From Oncomelania hupensis (lineage: Eukaryota; Mollusca; Gastropoda; Littorinimorpha; Pomatiopsidae), in assembly GCA_036898135.1 (NCBI GenBank), contig CM072525.1, forward strand, positions 23,835,992 through 23,899,991: DNA of 64,000 nucleotides. Direction: 5' to 3'. A program made the translations under genes and the position numbers. Below the pieces are notes generated by a model. That model made no database searches. It saw only the letters and a program-made list of their open reading frames with translations, and had not been told where the DNA came from. The first letter of the stretch is position 1. Each line of letters opens with the position of its first letter. Of the stretch, positions 39,167 through 50,910 are shown in pieces.

Positions 39167-39635
39167 CTAGCTACAGAGATGCCTAGTATTACGGAACGTC
39201 CGTAATTTTACGGAAAAACAATAGTTACTACGGAAATACGGAATAATTAGCGAAATTACGGATTTGCAGCGATCAATTTTACGGATTTTCATAGCGCCGC
39301 TGATGCCTATATTTATAGGTTCGTTTGAGGCTCTTATTTTTAACCGCGAAGCTAACGGTTCCTTCTGAGGCTTTTTTGTAACCGTGAAGCTTGCGCGAAA
39401 TGTTACGAGAGGTGATCACGTGACCAAGCGAGAGTTCTAAAATGGCTTCCAAACGAAAGCACAAAACCGAGGAGTCTGACAGTGAAATGGAATTTAGTTT
39501 TTTGCTTAGTTTTTGTGTGTTTATATTAGCTTTAAAAGAATTACTGATGATTACTGAAAAAGGTTCCAAAATTACTGAAAACAAGTTGCCAAATTACTGA
39601 GAGGCATCAAGGCACCTAGGCATCTCTGTAGCTAG
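39167..39635. mobile_element. Non-autonomous DNA element with 20-bp inverted ends
   Basis: CTAGCTACAGAGATGCCTAG (39167-39186) and its exact reverse complement (39616-39635) bound 469 bases in a GULP1 intron. The inner CAGAGATGCC ends are hAT-like. Inside are repeated TACGGA words and, on the + strand near 39442, a short basic/acidic frame beginning MASKRKHKTEESDSE that resembles a transposase N-terminus. No intact ORF. Confidence 0.7.
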
Positions 39636-39895
39636 TAAATGCTGTTCTTACATTTGCACTATGAATTGCATAAAAGCCTTGGCGCTGGTGCTCCTGCTTC
39701 GTTATCTGTTTTAATTATTATTATTGTTATAATATTGTTGTTATTATTGTTATTATTAATCTATTAGTCTTATTATTGTATTCTTCTCATTATTATTATT
39801 TTTATAGTTAATATTGTTGTTGTTATTGTTATTATTATTACTAATATTAATTTTATTTATTAATTATTCATTATTTTCCGTTTTGCGGTTATCAG

Positions 39896-40031
39896 CCCAC
39901 CCCTCAAGCACCCAAGCAGCATTCAATGGTGGGTAGACGACTGGAAAATCTCATCTTTGACAGTGATATCACTGCACAAACCAACGGGAATGGATCACCT
40001 AGTCCCTCGTCAACCAGCTCCCCAGCTCTTT
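39896..40031 (+). CDS. GULP1: GULP1 exon i: Pro/Ser-rich tail
   Basis: Phase 0 entry, one base out. Encodes PTPQAPKQHSMVGRRLENLI followed by a Ser/Pro-rich stretch. Donor GTAAGT. A (CAT)n run at 40060-40107 follows in the intron. Confidence 0.9.
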
Positions 40032-40065
40032 GTAAGTTATTGCAACATTATGACCATCATCATCG

Positions 40066-40106
<41 letters not shown>

Positions 40107-40361
40107 TTTGATAGTTTGATTAATTTGAACCTAAGAAGTCACATAAATGCCCCTTTAAAAGTGAAACACAAAATAGTGCTAACTTAACATTTCAGTCTTT
40201 CACTGAACATATATATTTCTTCGACAGACTTTTTGCCAGATATTCAACACATGCATTTAATGTAGAGGGGCAGTTTTGGATTGTTTATTCAGTAGCATTT
40301 GTGTAAGGTCTTTTAGTTTCAAGTTATTTGTTAAATGGGTATGCTTATTTGTGTTTTGCAG

Positions 40362-40475
40362 TGAGTCCTCCGCCACCTTCTACACGGCACAGCCGACAGT
40401 TGGTGAGCAGCATGTCGCAACCTGGCCCCAACACATCAGCTTCCACACCTCACGTCCCTTTCAAACAACAGTCAT
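40362..40475 (+). CDS. GULP1: GULP1 exon j: Pro-rich tail
   Basis: T + TG joins to Leu. Encodes LSPPPPSTRHSRQLVSSMSQ and a Pro/Thr-rich end. Leaves in phase 1 at donor GTGAGT. The polyproline stretch could be an SH3-type ligand (inference). Confidence 0.9.
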
Positions 40476-40582
40476 GTGAGTTGAATACCCCTTTTAGCCG
40501 TAGAAATAGGAAAATTGCTAAGAGAAAACAAAACCAAGACTATAGATGTTTGTTGGATATTTTGGGCCTAGGAATTACTGGA

Positions 40583-40812
40583 CATTGACGTTCAACATGT
40601 ACACCCACCATTGACGATATGGCAGACAGAGATGACAATACCAAGGAAGAGAGGGTTAAGGACATGAATCAGCACTGAACCATCAGAGCAATCATACTGC
40701 TAAGATGGATAGTGAAAAATGGCCTTTTTCATTTTGCCCACCAGGGGATTCTGAACTTGGATAATCCGTGTGGTAAATGAATGCTCTGCCACTGAGCTAC
40801 CTTTGATGCCTT
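40583..40812 (-). mobile_element. tRNA-derived SINE, family B
   Basis: Body shared with 19345-19590 and 48308-49016 (ACCATCAGAGCAATCATACT, then GATAGTGAAAAATGG). The reverse-strand tRNA-like head lies near 40740-40808. It shows the uninterrupted sequence at the site where the 48308 copy carries an insertion. Confidence 0.7.
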
Positions 40813-41368
40813 TATAAAAGACGCATACCAAGTGTTATTGAAACAAAGGCAATAATCACAGATTTTTGGTGGGATATCTTGGGACCTTGACTCCTTTAAA
40901 AGCTAAAATACAAATTCTCAGACATTTTTGTGTTTTTTTTGTTTGTTTTACATAATGTGTCTGCCTCCATCGTTCTTGAGAATTTAGCAGTGAGCTTCAT
41001 CACTCATTGTGTATCCTGAGCCCAACAAATTGACAGGTTTCACTGTTTTCACTGTGATGCGCTGCACTTCCTTTGCCCGAGATCTTTGCTCCTATAATTT
41101 GTGCTCCTAGCCTATGCAAACTATAATGAAGAAAGAGGTAATTGTGTCATAAAACCTCCCTCACGGACCAGACATGCCATTATAATATAAAATTGTTGGT
41201 GAACTAATCAATTTTTACAACAATTTTCTTTTAAAGAAATAAGGCCAATGGAGTACGTTTTCTTCAGTTTAACTATAAAAGAGAAGCTGATTAATTTTAA
41301 AATTAAATAACTAAATTAAATGTGATTACTTTAACGAATACTAATAAATTACTCTTGTTATTTCATAG

Positions 41369-41514
41369 TGGATTTCTCAAGCAGTAATCCATTTGCATCT
41401 GGAGGAGGGGCAAGTGATCCGTTTGGTATGGGGGCCTTCAATCCGGCCAATGGGACCAACACACCAAGCGGGGCCTTTGGCCCATCCTCCCAACAGGACT
41501 TCATAGATATCCAG
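41369..41514 (+). CDS. GULP1: GULP1 exon k: NPF/DPF trafficking motifs
   Basis: Enters completing Leu (T + TG), leaves in phase 0 at GTGGGT. Contains SSSNPFASGG and SDPFGMGAFNP. NPF is an EH-domain ligand and DPF an AP-2 alpha-ear ligand, consistent with the family's role in clathrin-mediated uptake. Confidence 0.94.
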
Positions 41515-41931
41515 GTGGGTTGAGCAAAATAATAAAACATTTAAATCGATAAAACCAATTTTCAAAGGCTTTTTAGGTGAAAAGTTTCTTCATAAGACTA
41601 GGACACTGTGTGCCTAAAGTAAAACAATTGAGTCATAAAACTATGGTTAGTTTGTTCATAAAAGTTAACCTGACATTGTGTTGCTCATTCATAAAATATG
41701 ATCTTTGATAAATTAAAACAGTTTTGTTCATTGATAAATCAACAGTTTTGTTAATTCAACTTATGTTTATTATATAAATGTGTGACTGTTTGTAATGCAT
41801 ACTAGAAATCTCAAGTTTAGTCATGGTCAGGGAATTTTGGGTCAAAGATAAACGATGATGATAATGATGAAGATGATGATATTACATGGACAGTATTTAA
41901 TTTGTTTGATTTTTGCTTTCCCTTTTTGCAG

Positions 41932-42018
41932 GCTGGTTTCAGCAGAGGACTTTCCTTTGGTACCGATGACTTCAATTTGGATGACCTTGACCCATTGAGC
42001 CAAAGTCATCGACTGTAA
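41932..42018 (+). CDS. GULP1: GULP1 terminal exon l
   Basis: 28 codons plus TAA at 42016-42018. FSRGLSFGTDDFNLDDLDPL resembles the C-terminal end of vertebrate GULP1 (a GL...DPL pattern), with an acidic, clathrin-box-like LDDLDPL. Confidence 0.95.
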   Translation, partial: AGFSRGLSFGTDDFNLDDLDPLSQSHRL

Positions 42019-42077
42019 AGGCCAAGGCAAAGACATATAGAGCAATGTGTTATAATATGTTACAAATACATTGTAAT

Positions 42078-42083
42078 AATAAA
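42078..42083 (+). promoter_or_regulatory. Candidate GULP1 poly(A) signal
   Basis: AATAAA 60 bases after the stop. Many other A/T-rich hexamers lie downstream, so a longer 3' UTR is equally possible. Confidence 0.3.
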
Positions 42084-43401
42084 TTATAATATTTTAGGAA
42101 TGCGCTATAATACAGACGTTCAGCAAAAACAAAAACAAAATAATACTCATCTCCAGAATTTGGTGAAATCTGCAGTTAAGTGTATTATGAATTTATGTAC
42201 TGTCGAAATAGCTCTTTTTTAAAGAGTAGAAGCGAATGAAAGGTTTTGTGAAATATTTCAATAGAACTATTCTATTTTACATAGAGAAAGTACTTTTTTT
42301 AAAAGTACAGTCTTATACACAACTTTGTTTTAGTGACCTTTTGTGAAATTGCAGTTTCATTACAAATATTCTATAATGTATTCTTCTATATATAACATAC
42401 CATATTGATGGCCTAAGGCTGCAAGGGGGCACTTGGGTGGCTTAAGTTATATCCTGTATCTGCCAGCGCCTTGAGCATGCAAGCACTTGAGTATATAACG
42501 TATTTCTTGATTACACTGTGCACACAACTTTGTTTTAGTGACATTATGGAAATTGTGGCGCTATGTATACAAACCAAAATATGCAACAATATTGAGAACT
42601 ACTTTGCCTCAGTGAGTGAGAGTAAATCATAAACTGGTTGAAAAAAACAAAGAAGTTTATACTGAAACAATTTAAAGTTTGTTTTGCGCGATGAAGGAAA
42701 TGTTTGTTACATGTTACTATTGTGTATTTGAAGGTCCAGCTCATGATGGAATTTTAGTAATTATAAATATTTTCTACCAAATGTTTCATGCAGCAGGTGA
42801 TTTTGGGCACCTTTAGATCCTGTATCGGCCAGCCCCTCCAGCAGCTTTGGAGCTGGAGGAGCTCTACATAAGAAGGATGAAGTTGTTTTTTTAAAAACAT
42901 GGCACTTAAATATTTTGCAAAATGGCATCAGGATGGTTAATGACTATAAATATATTAATGTTTTTAGAGAAGCAGGGTCACAAGGCAATGCAAAGTCTGA
43001 ATTTTAATTTTTGAAATATATGATTTTTGAAGTATACTTCATGAGGTGTATATGTTTGTGCACAGTAAATCAATGCGCACAAAGATTTGGGGGTATTTCT
43101 GTTCTATTTTTTGTCAGGCATTTTCATTAATTTTTAATTGCATTGTCTTACTGTCAGTAATCACCATGATGATGTACTTTAGTTTCTTTCTTTTGAAACT
43201 TCTTCACGTATATAACCTGGGTGTCTTTCATACTCTTTTCTAGTAGCATAAAATAAACTTTTCTCCCAGGTAATGAATTTGTATGCAGTTGTGAGACATA
43301 TTTGTTTTTTCTATGGCATATTAAAAGTGTCCGATTCAATTTTTTTTTTAACTGCATGTTCAAACTGTCTGATCTTATGGTTGTGGGCTTAAGCTGAAAA
43401 A
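42084..43401. other. GULP1 3' UTR or intergenic; nothing coding recognised
   Basis: AT-rich. ACACAACTTTGTTTTAGTGAC occurs twice (about 42318 and 42521), suggesting an old duplication. No domain-bearing frame. Confidence 0.5.
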
Positions 43402-43973
43402 CCCCCATTGGGGTGCCTGGGGTTTCAGTATAAATAGTATCCCCACTTTCTGGAAATTTAGTGCTTTAAATTTCCACTGTTGCTGTCTTTCTTATTTGTT
43501 CTTTCTCATTTCTACTCTGTTCTATCAATCTGCTTTACTGTCTTCTTCTTCGGTAGACCAGTCACCTACCCTTTTTCTTGAAAACTCTTCCGGGACAAGA
43601 CTCCTTATTTGTTTGTGAGGTCTGTTGGATCAGCTTGGGAATATTGGACGCTTTCTGCCAGGTGGTCACTAGGGATTCCTATGATGTTATTATTTAGCAA
43701 TGTAGGTTTTTTTCTATGTATGTGTTTTGTTGATAATTTATAATGCTTGTATTCTATTTTGTTTTTGTAAACGGGGGTTCGATAAATTAGAGTATAGACT
43801 CAGCATCCCCTGCATTGGATGTCTTTATTGTAAAGTGACTGGCTGGTGGAGAGCATTCAGTTTTACCAATAGGGTTGTTTAAGCAGATCTTTTATGCGGA
43901 TTGGGGGTTGTCCGGTCCCGATTTGGCTCGGAAGAGTCCGCTGGACCTAAAGCAATAATCATGTAATGTAATG
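43402..43973 (+). mobile_element. TATA-containing ~570-bp retroposon, copy 3 (cleanest)
   Basis: A 12-bp target-site duplication TAAGCTGAAAAA (43390-43401 and 43974-43985) defines a 572-bp element. It begins CCCCATTGGGG, has TATAAATAG at about 43429 and ends in ATGTA repeats. The TSD plus tail identifies it as a non-LTR retroposon and not a solo LTR. Frames are not conserved with copies 1 and 2. Confidence 0.85.
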
Positions 43974-46250
43974 TAAGCTGAAAAAAATTGTAACCCTATT
44001 GGTTTGTTCGCATCAGATGATTGTATAAAATTTAATTGTATTGTATTGTATTGAACTTTTGATGCTCTTTTTAATGAAGACAAGATTTTTAGTTATATAT
44101 ATATTTTTATTTAATCAGAAAGACTATAGTTTATTTGTGAAATAAATCTTTATTTTCATTTTTAAATGATAAAAATATTTATTTTAAATTCTTAACTTAT
44201 GGTGTAATTGTTGTAATTAGATTACATCGTACTTTTTCTTTACCAGAGCGCTGATAAAAGTTCTTTCTTTAAATTTTTAAAATTCTTATTCTGGAATATA
44301 ACTATGTTATAACTTTATTATTTTTTATGTGATTGCCAGTAAATTTCATTTTTATATTAATTTAACCCTTCAAAATCATTTTATGGCAGTGCATATTTGT
44401 TGTATACTTGCTTTACTTTATAATAATGTAATAATTTCTTACCTATTATTGCCAGCATAATATTTTCTTTAGTATTTGACTTTAAAAATTCGATTTCTTG
44501 CCAATCACCAATGTGTCCGTGAAAAACTAGCTATATAATAATATCTTTGTACGGTCATTTTGTTCAGACTGTCGCTACATTTCCCATCTGAATCGTCCAA
44601 GTTCTGTAAAGTGTGTGTACTATAGCAGATTCAATGAATCAGTCACAAACACTTTATTAACTTAGTAAACAGCTTCCCATTTTCTATCAGCAGAATATGC
44701 TTAATAAACAACTTGTAATGAATAATGTATATAAATTGACACTTCCATAAGAATTTACATTTTTCATAAGAATGTAACTTTTCATTGAAAATGAAAATAT
44801 ACACTTGGAAAAAAAATAAATGTACAGGAAATTTTAGTTCAATACGAATATTTCAAGACTTTTACTCTATCAAAGTACGAAGAGATGAAAACAGCAAACA
44901 TTTATTTTAAGAGCTACGAACTTTAAATTTATTCGAATGTTTTTGAACTAAAACCATGGATTGATACTATATTAAAGTATTACTTTTAGAAAAACAAAAC
45001 TTGTAAATGCATGTCACCTTTTAAATTAAATGTCATATTATTATTTATTTTAAGTTTTGCCAGATTGGTTACATTTATTTTCAACTTTTTTGTTGTTGTT
45101 TAATTTCATTTGTCCATTGTTCATTAACTTGAATGTTTGTTAGTGGTTTGTGTATTATTTTAATAATTTTGTGTTGTTGAGTGTAAGATTGAAATGTTGA
45201 AATGAGACGAATATTTTTGGTGACAAGTTTTGTGAAAGCTAAATCATGAAAACATAAATCATTTAACTTCAATGACGAATAGATTTTCCCACATTGCGAA
45301 GCCTTTTTTGTTTTGTCCATGTTTTGGTTTGCATTTACAAAAGTATATGCATAGCGATACGCATGTTTGCAAAACAGTTATTTGCTTTACAAACACATTT
45401 TTATAATCAAAACCATTTTAGATTGAAAAAAACCCAAAAGATTTCTTCCTCTCACATTTATGTATGTTTTTATTTTTTCTATGGAGGGATGTTTTTATGA
45501 TACTTGTTCCTTTTTGTGAAAAATATAATCGTGCATGATGTACGTCATCTACCGATACGGCATTCACTCATAGTACAAAAAAAAACAACACCATCACCAC
45601 CTTGCTTTAAATGTAACATGTTTGACATGTCATGTCGTGGGTGTTATTGATTTTTTATTTTGTTCAGAAAGAAGTACATTTAATATCTTACTGTTACGAT
45701 CATATATTTCTGTTGTTTTGAAACGTTTTATGACACATATGAAGCACGATAGCATATTGATTTTATGAACATTTTATGTATTTGTGGGTGTTATGAAGGT
45801 ATGTATGGTACAGTGTCAACAAATGAAAGTATATCATCATGCAAACTACTGTGGTACAAACAATGTTTTTGATCAAAATAATTATGATGTATTCATAATG
45901 AATAATCATGGCGCAACTTGGAAATAGTACTTGCTGTATCCGTTTCCTAATGGGGAGATGCAGAAGTATTATTTTGGGGAGGTGATGTGTTAAAAAACGT
46001 TGATGAGAAGACAAATAATTTAAAATTGATAACAAAAAAAGATATGGCATGGCATAATTGTAAAGATGACAAATATGTGTGGAAGTTTGGGTGATAATGC
46101 CAGGATAATAAAAGGTGATAGTGCAACATTATTACAAATAAAAAATAATTCAAAAGCAAGTTTCCTTTTTACTTGTGCATGTATTGCTTCTATTTTACAG
46201 TACTTTATTTCTGTGTTGCACAATTATTGTATTTATTTAATTGTTATGTG
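43974..46250. other. Intergenic, very AT-rich; nothing recognised
   Basis: No domain-bearing frame, RNA gene or transposon end was found. A short (ATTGT)n run lies near 44034-44052. Confidence 0.5.
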
Positions 46251-46370
46251 TGTTTGACACTGAGCGAAGCCATCAGGGCTGCTGAGGACAGAGAAACATG
46301 GAGTATGCTGGTTAAACGATCATCTGTGGTGCCCCCACAACCTCCGGGTTACAGGATAGGATAGGATATG
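46251..46370 (+). mobile_element. LINE 3'-end fragment with GGATA tail
   Basis: Matches the last ~100 bases of the LINE family (TTGACACTGAGCGAAGCCATC through GTTAAACGATCATCTG) and ends in GGATA repeats. Confidence 0.88.
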
Positions 46371-46641
46371 TGTACATCCATTATAGAAAACAAAACAAGG
46401 TGGAGGGGGTAAAATACTAAATAAAGAATATCCTTGAAACTGCAATTTAAAAAAAAAGAACCTGCACAAAAAAGTTAAGATTTGATATTGTATATGTTTT
46501 TTGGGCTATTGCTATCCACTGCAAAAATATATAATGCAGAACAAAATAATGCCATATTGATCCAAAATCTTTGGATGCCACAGTATGTTCTATAGATGAC
46601 TTTCCATATGCACATTTTCAATGTTTCATTCATTCATTCAT

Positions 46642-46769
<128 letters not shown>

Positions 46770-48307
46770 GTGTGTGTTATATACACATACAATTTGTTAT
46801 ATATACATACACAAGAGCAGTTGATCCTCTCAACAAAAACCCAACTTATGAATATATAATTATAGAACAAGGACAGATTTTAGGACAAACTCGTGTTAAA
46901 GTTACTACTACAATTATTAGCATATATGTGAACAAACTAAAATCATTAACTGCTTGGTCTAGAAAAAGCTGGATTTTGATGGTCTTATGACTGAACAGAA
47001 TGTTTAAAACCTTCCATAGAAACTAGGAAGAAGGCAAAAACCTAGATAAACGTACCAACAGAAAAAGACAATAAAGAATAACAGAATAGAAAGAGGAGGA
47101 TGAAGAAGAAGACAATGACTTTTGTTAAAGATAACAATGATGTGTTGTAAAGGGCATACTGTGCCCTTATGTCATTTTATATTTAAAACAATGCAATATA
47201 CACTACAAGGGGTTGAATGGCTTAACATATTCAAAACTCTAAATCTAAGACTGCCTTATGTAATACAGAATTTCAAAATTTGTTTACATACTCGATACCC
47301 TTAAGGTAGATAAGTTATCTCAACTCAGCGTTAACAGATAATCAAAAATGTGAACGTGAATAGGCCTATATTTAATATTAACAGACATGGACGGATTGAC
47401 AACTCATAAACTATCAAATACTTATAAATGCGAATAAAGTAAAATAACAAATGAATGAACATTGAGGTTTAGTCTCAAACTCAAATTATTCGTGGGCTAC
47501 AGGAGGTATCTAGGTGAGACTGGGCCACATCAAGTATTCCACAATGTTAACGGTATTATATCCTTAGTAAAAAAACAAAAAACATTCCCGGTAGTCTAAA
47601 GTAAAAAATATTCAGCTAATAAGTGCTATGAAAATAATGAGCTTCTGATTAACACAGACGAAAAAGCATAAAATTAACATTAAAATATGGCGATTCCCAT
47701 AGTGATTTTAAAACTAAAACTGTTCAAACAGAAGGCAGGAGCAGGCAATATTTATGAATTATTGATGCGCAGGAAGATGCTATTATAGGGAAAATGAATT
47801 TTGATTTTTTTTAAATTCCTAGGAAAGGCCTTTTTGAAAGTGATCAAGCTAACAAGACCGGAATTTCCCTCACTCGTCACTCGTACACACTAGCAGCAAT
47901 TTTAATAAAGATTGTTTGATACTGTGTCATATTGCTACGATTTACACAATTATGGTTGTGTGTTACCCACTAACAGACTTTTTGATTGATGTATATACAA
48001 CGACCGAAGCGTGTTTTCTCAAAACCGCACTTTAGCCATGTTTGTCTCATAAAATTTTATAAAATAAAAACTTTTGTATCCGATGTTAAAACTGCTTTTA
48101 CAGTTACAAACATAATAAAAAATCAGAATGAGGATAGTCGGTGAAATTCAACTGAAACCGTCGCAGAAGGTCACATTATGGATATGAGAATGGGGAAAAC
48201 GCGCGGGGCCGCATTAACACTTAACTTTGCTGTCAGTTAGGGCCCAGCAAAAATATCATCTCGCTGGCCTCAAATGGCCCGCGGGCCCGCAAGTTTGAGA
48301 TCTTTGG
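46770..48307. other. Intergenic; nothing coding recognised
   Basis: AT-rich. The end (about 48240-48300) contains GGCCCGCGGGCCCGCAAG, a word family also seen in the hAT-like element at 52909-53953. Confidence 0.5.
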
Positions 48308-48399
48308 TCTACACCCACCACTGGCGATATGATAACCCTCCCAAGAATAAGGGGTAGTGACCTAAATCAACACTTAACCACTAGAGCAATCATGCTGCT
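48308..48399 (-). mobile_element. SINE family B, 3' part (split copy)
   Basis: Matches 40600-40708. It is interrupted at 48399 by the inverted-repeat element and resumes at 48898. Confidence 0.8.
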
Positions 48400-48897
48400 C
48401 ACAAGTATATCAACTAACAAGTTAGTATCTCGTATTGCCCCAAGTCGACGTGCGGTGGTCCCGTTGCCATTGGTTTTAGCCACAAGCTGAGACGGGAATA
48501 TCCCAAACCTAAAAATAGAATAGATATTTCTGGGAAATCTTTTCTCGCTGAAATGAAACGAAAGTTGGGAGAGGAACTGCATATTTCTGGTAGTGAACAA
48601 AGGCAGAAACTTGTCAGCAGTATTATCAGCGATGGAGTTATAATGGACGAAGTGCTTCATACCTATGAGATTGCCTTTGCTCGAGCAAAGAAACTAAAGA
48701 AGGATTTGGCCGACGTCATTTCAGAAAAGCATTTTCCTACCCATAATTCCCCTGGGTTTTTGAAGTTTCTAAAAAGTTATTTCAGGCCGATGACGCTCTA
48801 TGGAGCGAAAAGCATGTAAAGGGAAGCAACCGGTTGTACGCGCACGTCGATAGAGACATAGAAGAGAGATACTAACTTGTTAGTTGATATACTTGTG
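48400..48897. mobile_element. 498-bp terminal-inverted-repeat element
   Basis: A perfect 32-bp inverted repeat at each end (48400-48431 and 48866-48897; outer end CACAAGTATATCAACTAAC) and a 7-bp duplication TGCTGCT (48393-48399 and 48898-48904). The uninterrupted SINE at 40690-40720 confirms that the target had one copy of this sequence. Most of the interior is one open frame (separate entry). No known transposase motif was recognised. Confidence 0.88.
48418..48819 (+). CDS. Unrecognised ORF filling the inverted-repeat element
   Basis: The frame is open for 133 codons from inside the left inverted repeat to TAA at 48817-48819. The first ATG, at 48553, leaves 88 codons (MKRKLGEELHISGSEQRQKL through a basic C-terminal part). 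Composition looks protein-like (mixed charged and hydrophobic residues, a KKLKKDLADVI helix-like stretch). I recognise no domain. It could be a captured gene fragment, the remnant of the parent transposase, or chance. No ATG lies between 48418 and 48553, so as a complete gene it is doubtful. Confidence 0.35.
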   Translation, partial: QVSISYCPKSTCGGPVAIGFSHKLRREYPKPKNRIDISGKSFLAEMKRKLGEELHISGSEQRQKLVSSIISDGVIMDEVLHTYEIAFARAKKLKKDLADVISEKHFPTHNSPGFLKFLKSYFRPMTLYGAKSM

Positions 48898-49016
48898 TGC
48901 TGCTAAAATGGACAGTGAAAAGTGGTTACTTTTAATCTTGACCACCACGGGATTCGAACCTGGGTCCTAGGTGTGCCAGGCGAACGCTCTACAACGTGAG
49001 CTAAAAATAACTATAT
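48898..49016 (-). mobile_element. SINE family B, tRNA-like part (split copy)
   Basis: Contains the reverse-strand B box (GGGATTCGAACCTGGGTC as read on +) and A-box region. Continuation of 48308-48399. Confidence 0.8.
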
Positions 49017-49106
49017 AAAAACCAAATCATTAAATCTTCAACAATGTAACCCTTTGACCTTGACTTCACGTCCAACATTACAAAATAACATAATAAAAGT
49101 TTGAGT

Positions 49107-49402
49107 TCACCAATAATAGGGGCTACGTATATCGCCGCAGACGCTACCAAGGGCGAACAACTCCCAGCCAGACTCGGGGACGTAACTCCCGCTGCCTAAA
49201 GGGAAAGTGAGGTGCAGGATGCAGTTGTCTACCCCTGGTGCCACAGGAGCGGCGGTGTAGAAGCTGTAGTGGTCGCAGAACTGGTGGTTGGCGCACCGCA
49301 GGGCGCAGTCCATCAGACTTCGGGTGGGGATGGCGACGAGAGAGTCGGTCAGTAGAGTCGGTTTCGCTTTGCACGCCAAGCTGTACCGCTGCCCAATGTT
49401 GG
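49107..49402 (-). CDS. Terminal exon: PAN/apple domain and stop
   Basis: Acceptor TTGATAG at the right, TGA at 49107-49109. Six Cys in a PAN-like pattern: MDCALRCANHQFCDHYSFY is the typical C-x3-C-x5-C core, then DNCILHL. PAN/apple domains bind proteins or carbohydrate. It is joined in phase 1 (A + CC = Thr). Confidence 0.9.
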
Positions 49403-49931
49403 CTATCAACAGAAACACACCATCTTAGATCAAAATTTGATTAAACTCTTCTCTTCGGTCAATGTTATCATACTGTAAAGTGTCACGTCGCAGCTGGTGA
49501 TCCAAATCAGTATCAATGTAGCTGATCCGTGAGTACACGTACAGCCGGAAGAACAAAGAACAGGCAGAATCATATCAGAAAATGAATATTTGAAGACCTA
49601 ACAAAACACAACAAAACATATAAAATATAGTATATAAAATATATATTATATTGGACACTACCCCTGAGGAAGAGGTGAATAAAACCTCGAGAATAGATTT
49701 GGACACTGCAGAATTAATGGGATTTGGTACAGTTTGTTTTTCAACAAGTGCTTTTTTCTCCCTACATATAATATATACATGTAACTATCATACTTTTATC
49801 CTGTTTTACTGTTTACTGTTGTTATACTGTCCTTTATCGTGTTGTAACATTTATATGTGGCACCACCTGTGAATTTCTCTTTGATTGAGATAATAAAGTG
49901 ATCGTATTCGTATATGTAATATATACATAAT

Positions 49932-49982
49932 AGTCTCCTCTCTGAAAATCCTTACCGGGAAGAGAGGGGACTATAAACTGAT
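49932..49982. repeat. Short hairpin element, copy 2
   Basis: Inverted copy of 6360-6415: AGTCTCCTCTCTGAAAATCC, then AGAGAGGGGACT. Confidence 0.7.
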
Positions 49983-50151
49983 TAAATAAATAATAATAAA
50001 TAAATATGTAATATATAATATATTCCCATCAGTTGGCTCCGAATTTTGGAGGAGGTCGGTGACACACTGCGTTGCTGGGACTCGCCGAGGCAAACGTTCC
50101 ACCTCTCGCCTCAGCGAGCCTCAGCCACGCAGTGTTGGGGCTGTGACTTAC

Positions 50152-50331
50152 TGGAACAGCTAGGAGCGGGTTCCCAGGTCTTGCGCTCCGTGCAGCGGGA
50201 GGTGACAATCCACCGTCCGTCTGGCGCCTGGTACTGCGGGTCACAGGTATACACGGCTGAGGAGCCGTACACATCGCTGTCGTACTGCAGCTGAGCATGG
50301 CTGATGTTGGGAGGCACTCCGCAAGAGACCA
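50152..50331 (-). CDS. Exon: Sushi/CCP domain 2
   Basis: Symmetric phase 1-1 exon of 180 nt with donor GTAAGT. Four Cys with CCP landmarks: VSCGVPPN, GSSAVYTCDPQY, SRCTERKTWEPAPSC. CCP modules mediate protein binding in complement-like and adhesion proteins. Confidence 0.94.
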
Positions 50332-50439
50332 CTGAGGGCCAACCAAACAAGCAAGAAAGTATTGAGTGTGTTGGTGAAGTCGTTAATTTTGTGTGTGTGT
50401 GGACACTGTAACGTCCCTTTTTATCGGGAAATTCTGGGC

Positions 50440-50640
50440 CGCCTACCCTGGGGAAGGCGTAGTCTCAACCTGTGGCGCGCCCAAACCCAACCTACCTAAC
50501 ATTAGATTTAAAGGAGCAAACCGGAATACACGGAGAACCTCCACCTACCCTCCACCCCCCACCCCCTCTCTCTCCCTTTCCCGTTGCCAGAGTTGAAAGT
50601 AAATAATATTCGGAGAAACGTAACGCCCAGATGTTGGTTG
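50440..50640 (-). mobile_element. SINE family C body fragment
   Basis: Shares GTGGCGCGCCxAAACCxxACC, CCTAACATTA and CGTAACGCCCAGATG with 9885-10078. It lies in the intron between Sushi 1 and Sushi 2. Confidence 0.6.
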
Positions 50641-50654
50641 GTTGGTTGTTTAAT

Positions 50655-50910
50655 GATTGACTCATTTATTGATATTGATGATGATGATTATAATGATAAA
50701 GATGGTGGTGGTGGTGGAAATGATGATAATAATGCTGATGAATGTGGTGGTGGTGATTAAGATGATAATAATGATGAATAAAACCCAAAATACCGTTAAA
50801 GAAGAAGATGATGATGATAGTGATGATGATGATGATGAAGATGTTGATGATGAAGAAGATGATGTTGATGATGATCATAATCATGATCATGATGATGATA
50901 ATTATTCGAT
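50655..50910. repeat. GAT-rich low complexity (intron)
   Basis: Degenerate GAT/GTG trinucleotide runs on the + strand. Poly-Asp, Ile and Met frames here are artefacts. Confidence 0.9.

Larger units (their letters stand above)
20935..42018 (+). other. GULP1: GULP1/CED-6 engulfment adaptor gene (12 exons, 5' end missing)
   Basis: The gene is assembled from 12 exons whose GT-AG boundaries and phases all match, giving 495 residues from the first exon seen. Invertebrate CED-6 proteins are about 500 residues. Order: Ser-rich N-terminal region (~100 aa), PTB/PID domain (~residues 105-245), coiled coil (~245-290), then a Pro/Ser/Gly-rich tail with NPF and DPF motifs and an acidic C-terminus. Family knowledge: GULP1/CED-6 binds NPXY motifs in the tails of engulfment receptors (CED-1/LRP1/MEGF10/Draper), dimerises through its coiled coil and couples to clathrin adaptors, acting in the cytoplasm in clearance of apoptotic cells and in endocytosis. 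The PTB region keeps the family core (W-M-H-P near its start, F-L-G, QPKGTEVV, ADDK, AEEITLTVGQAFDLAY). The initiator exon and promoter were not found. No internal stop or frameshift is seen. Confidence 0.95.
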
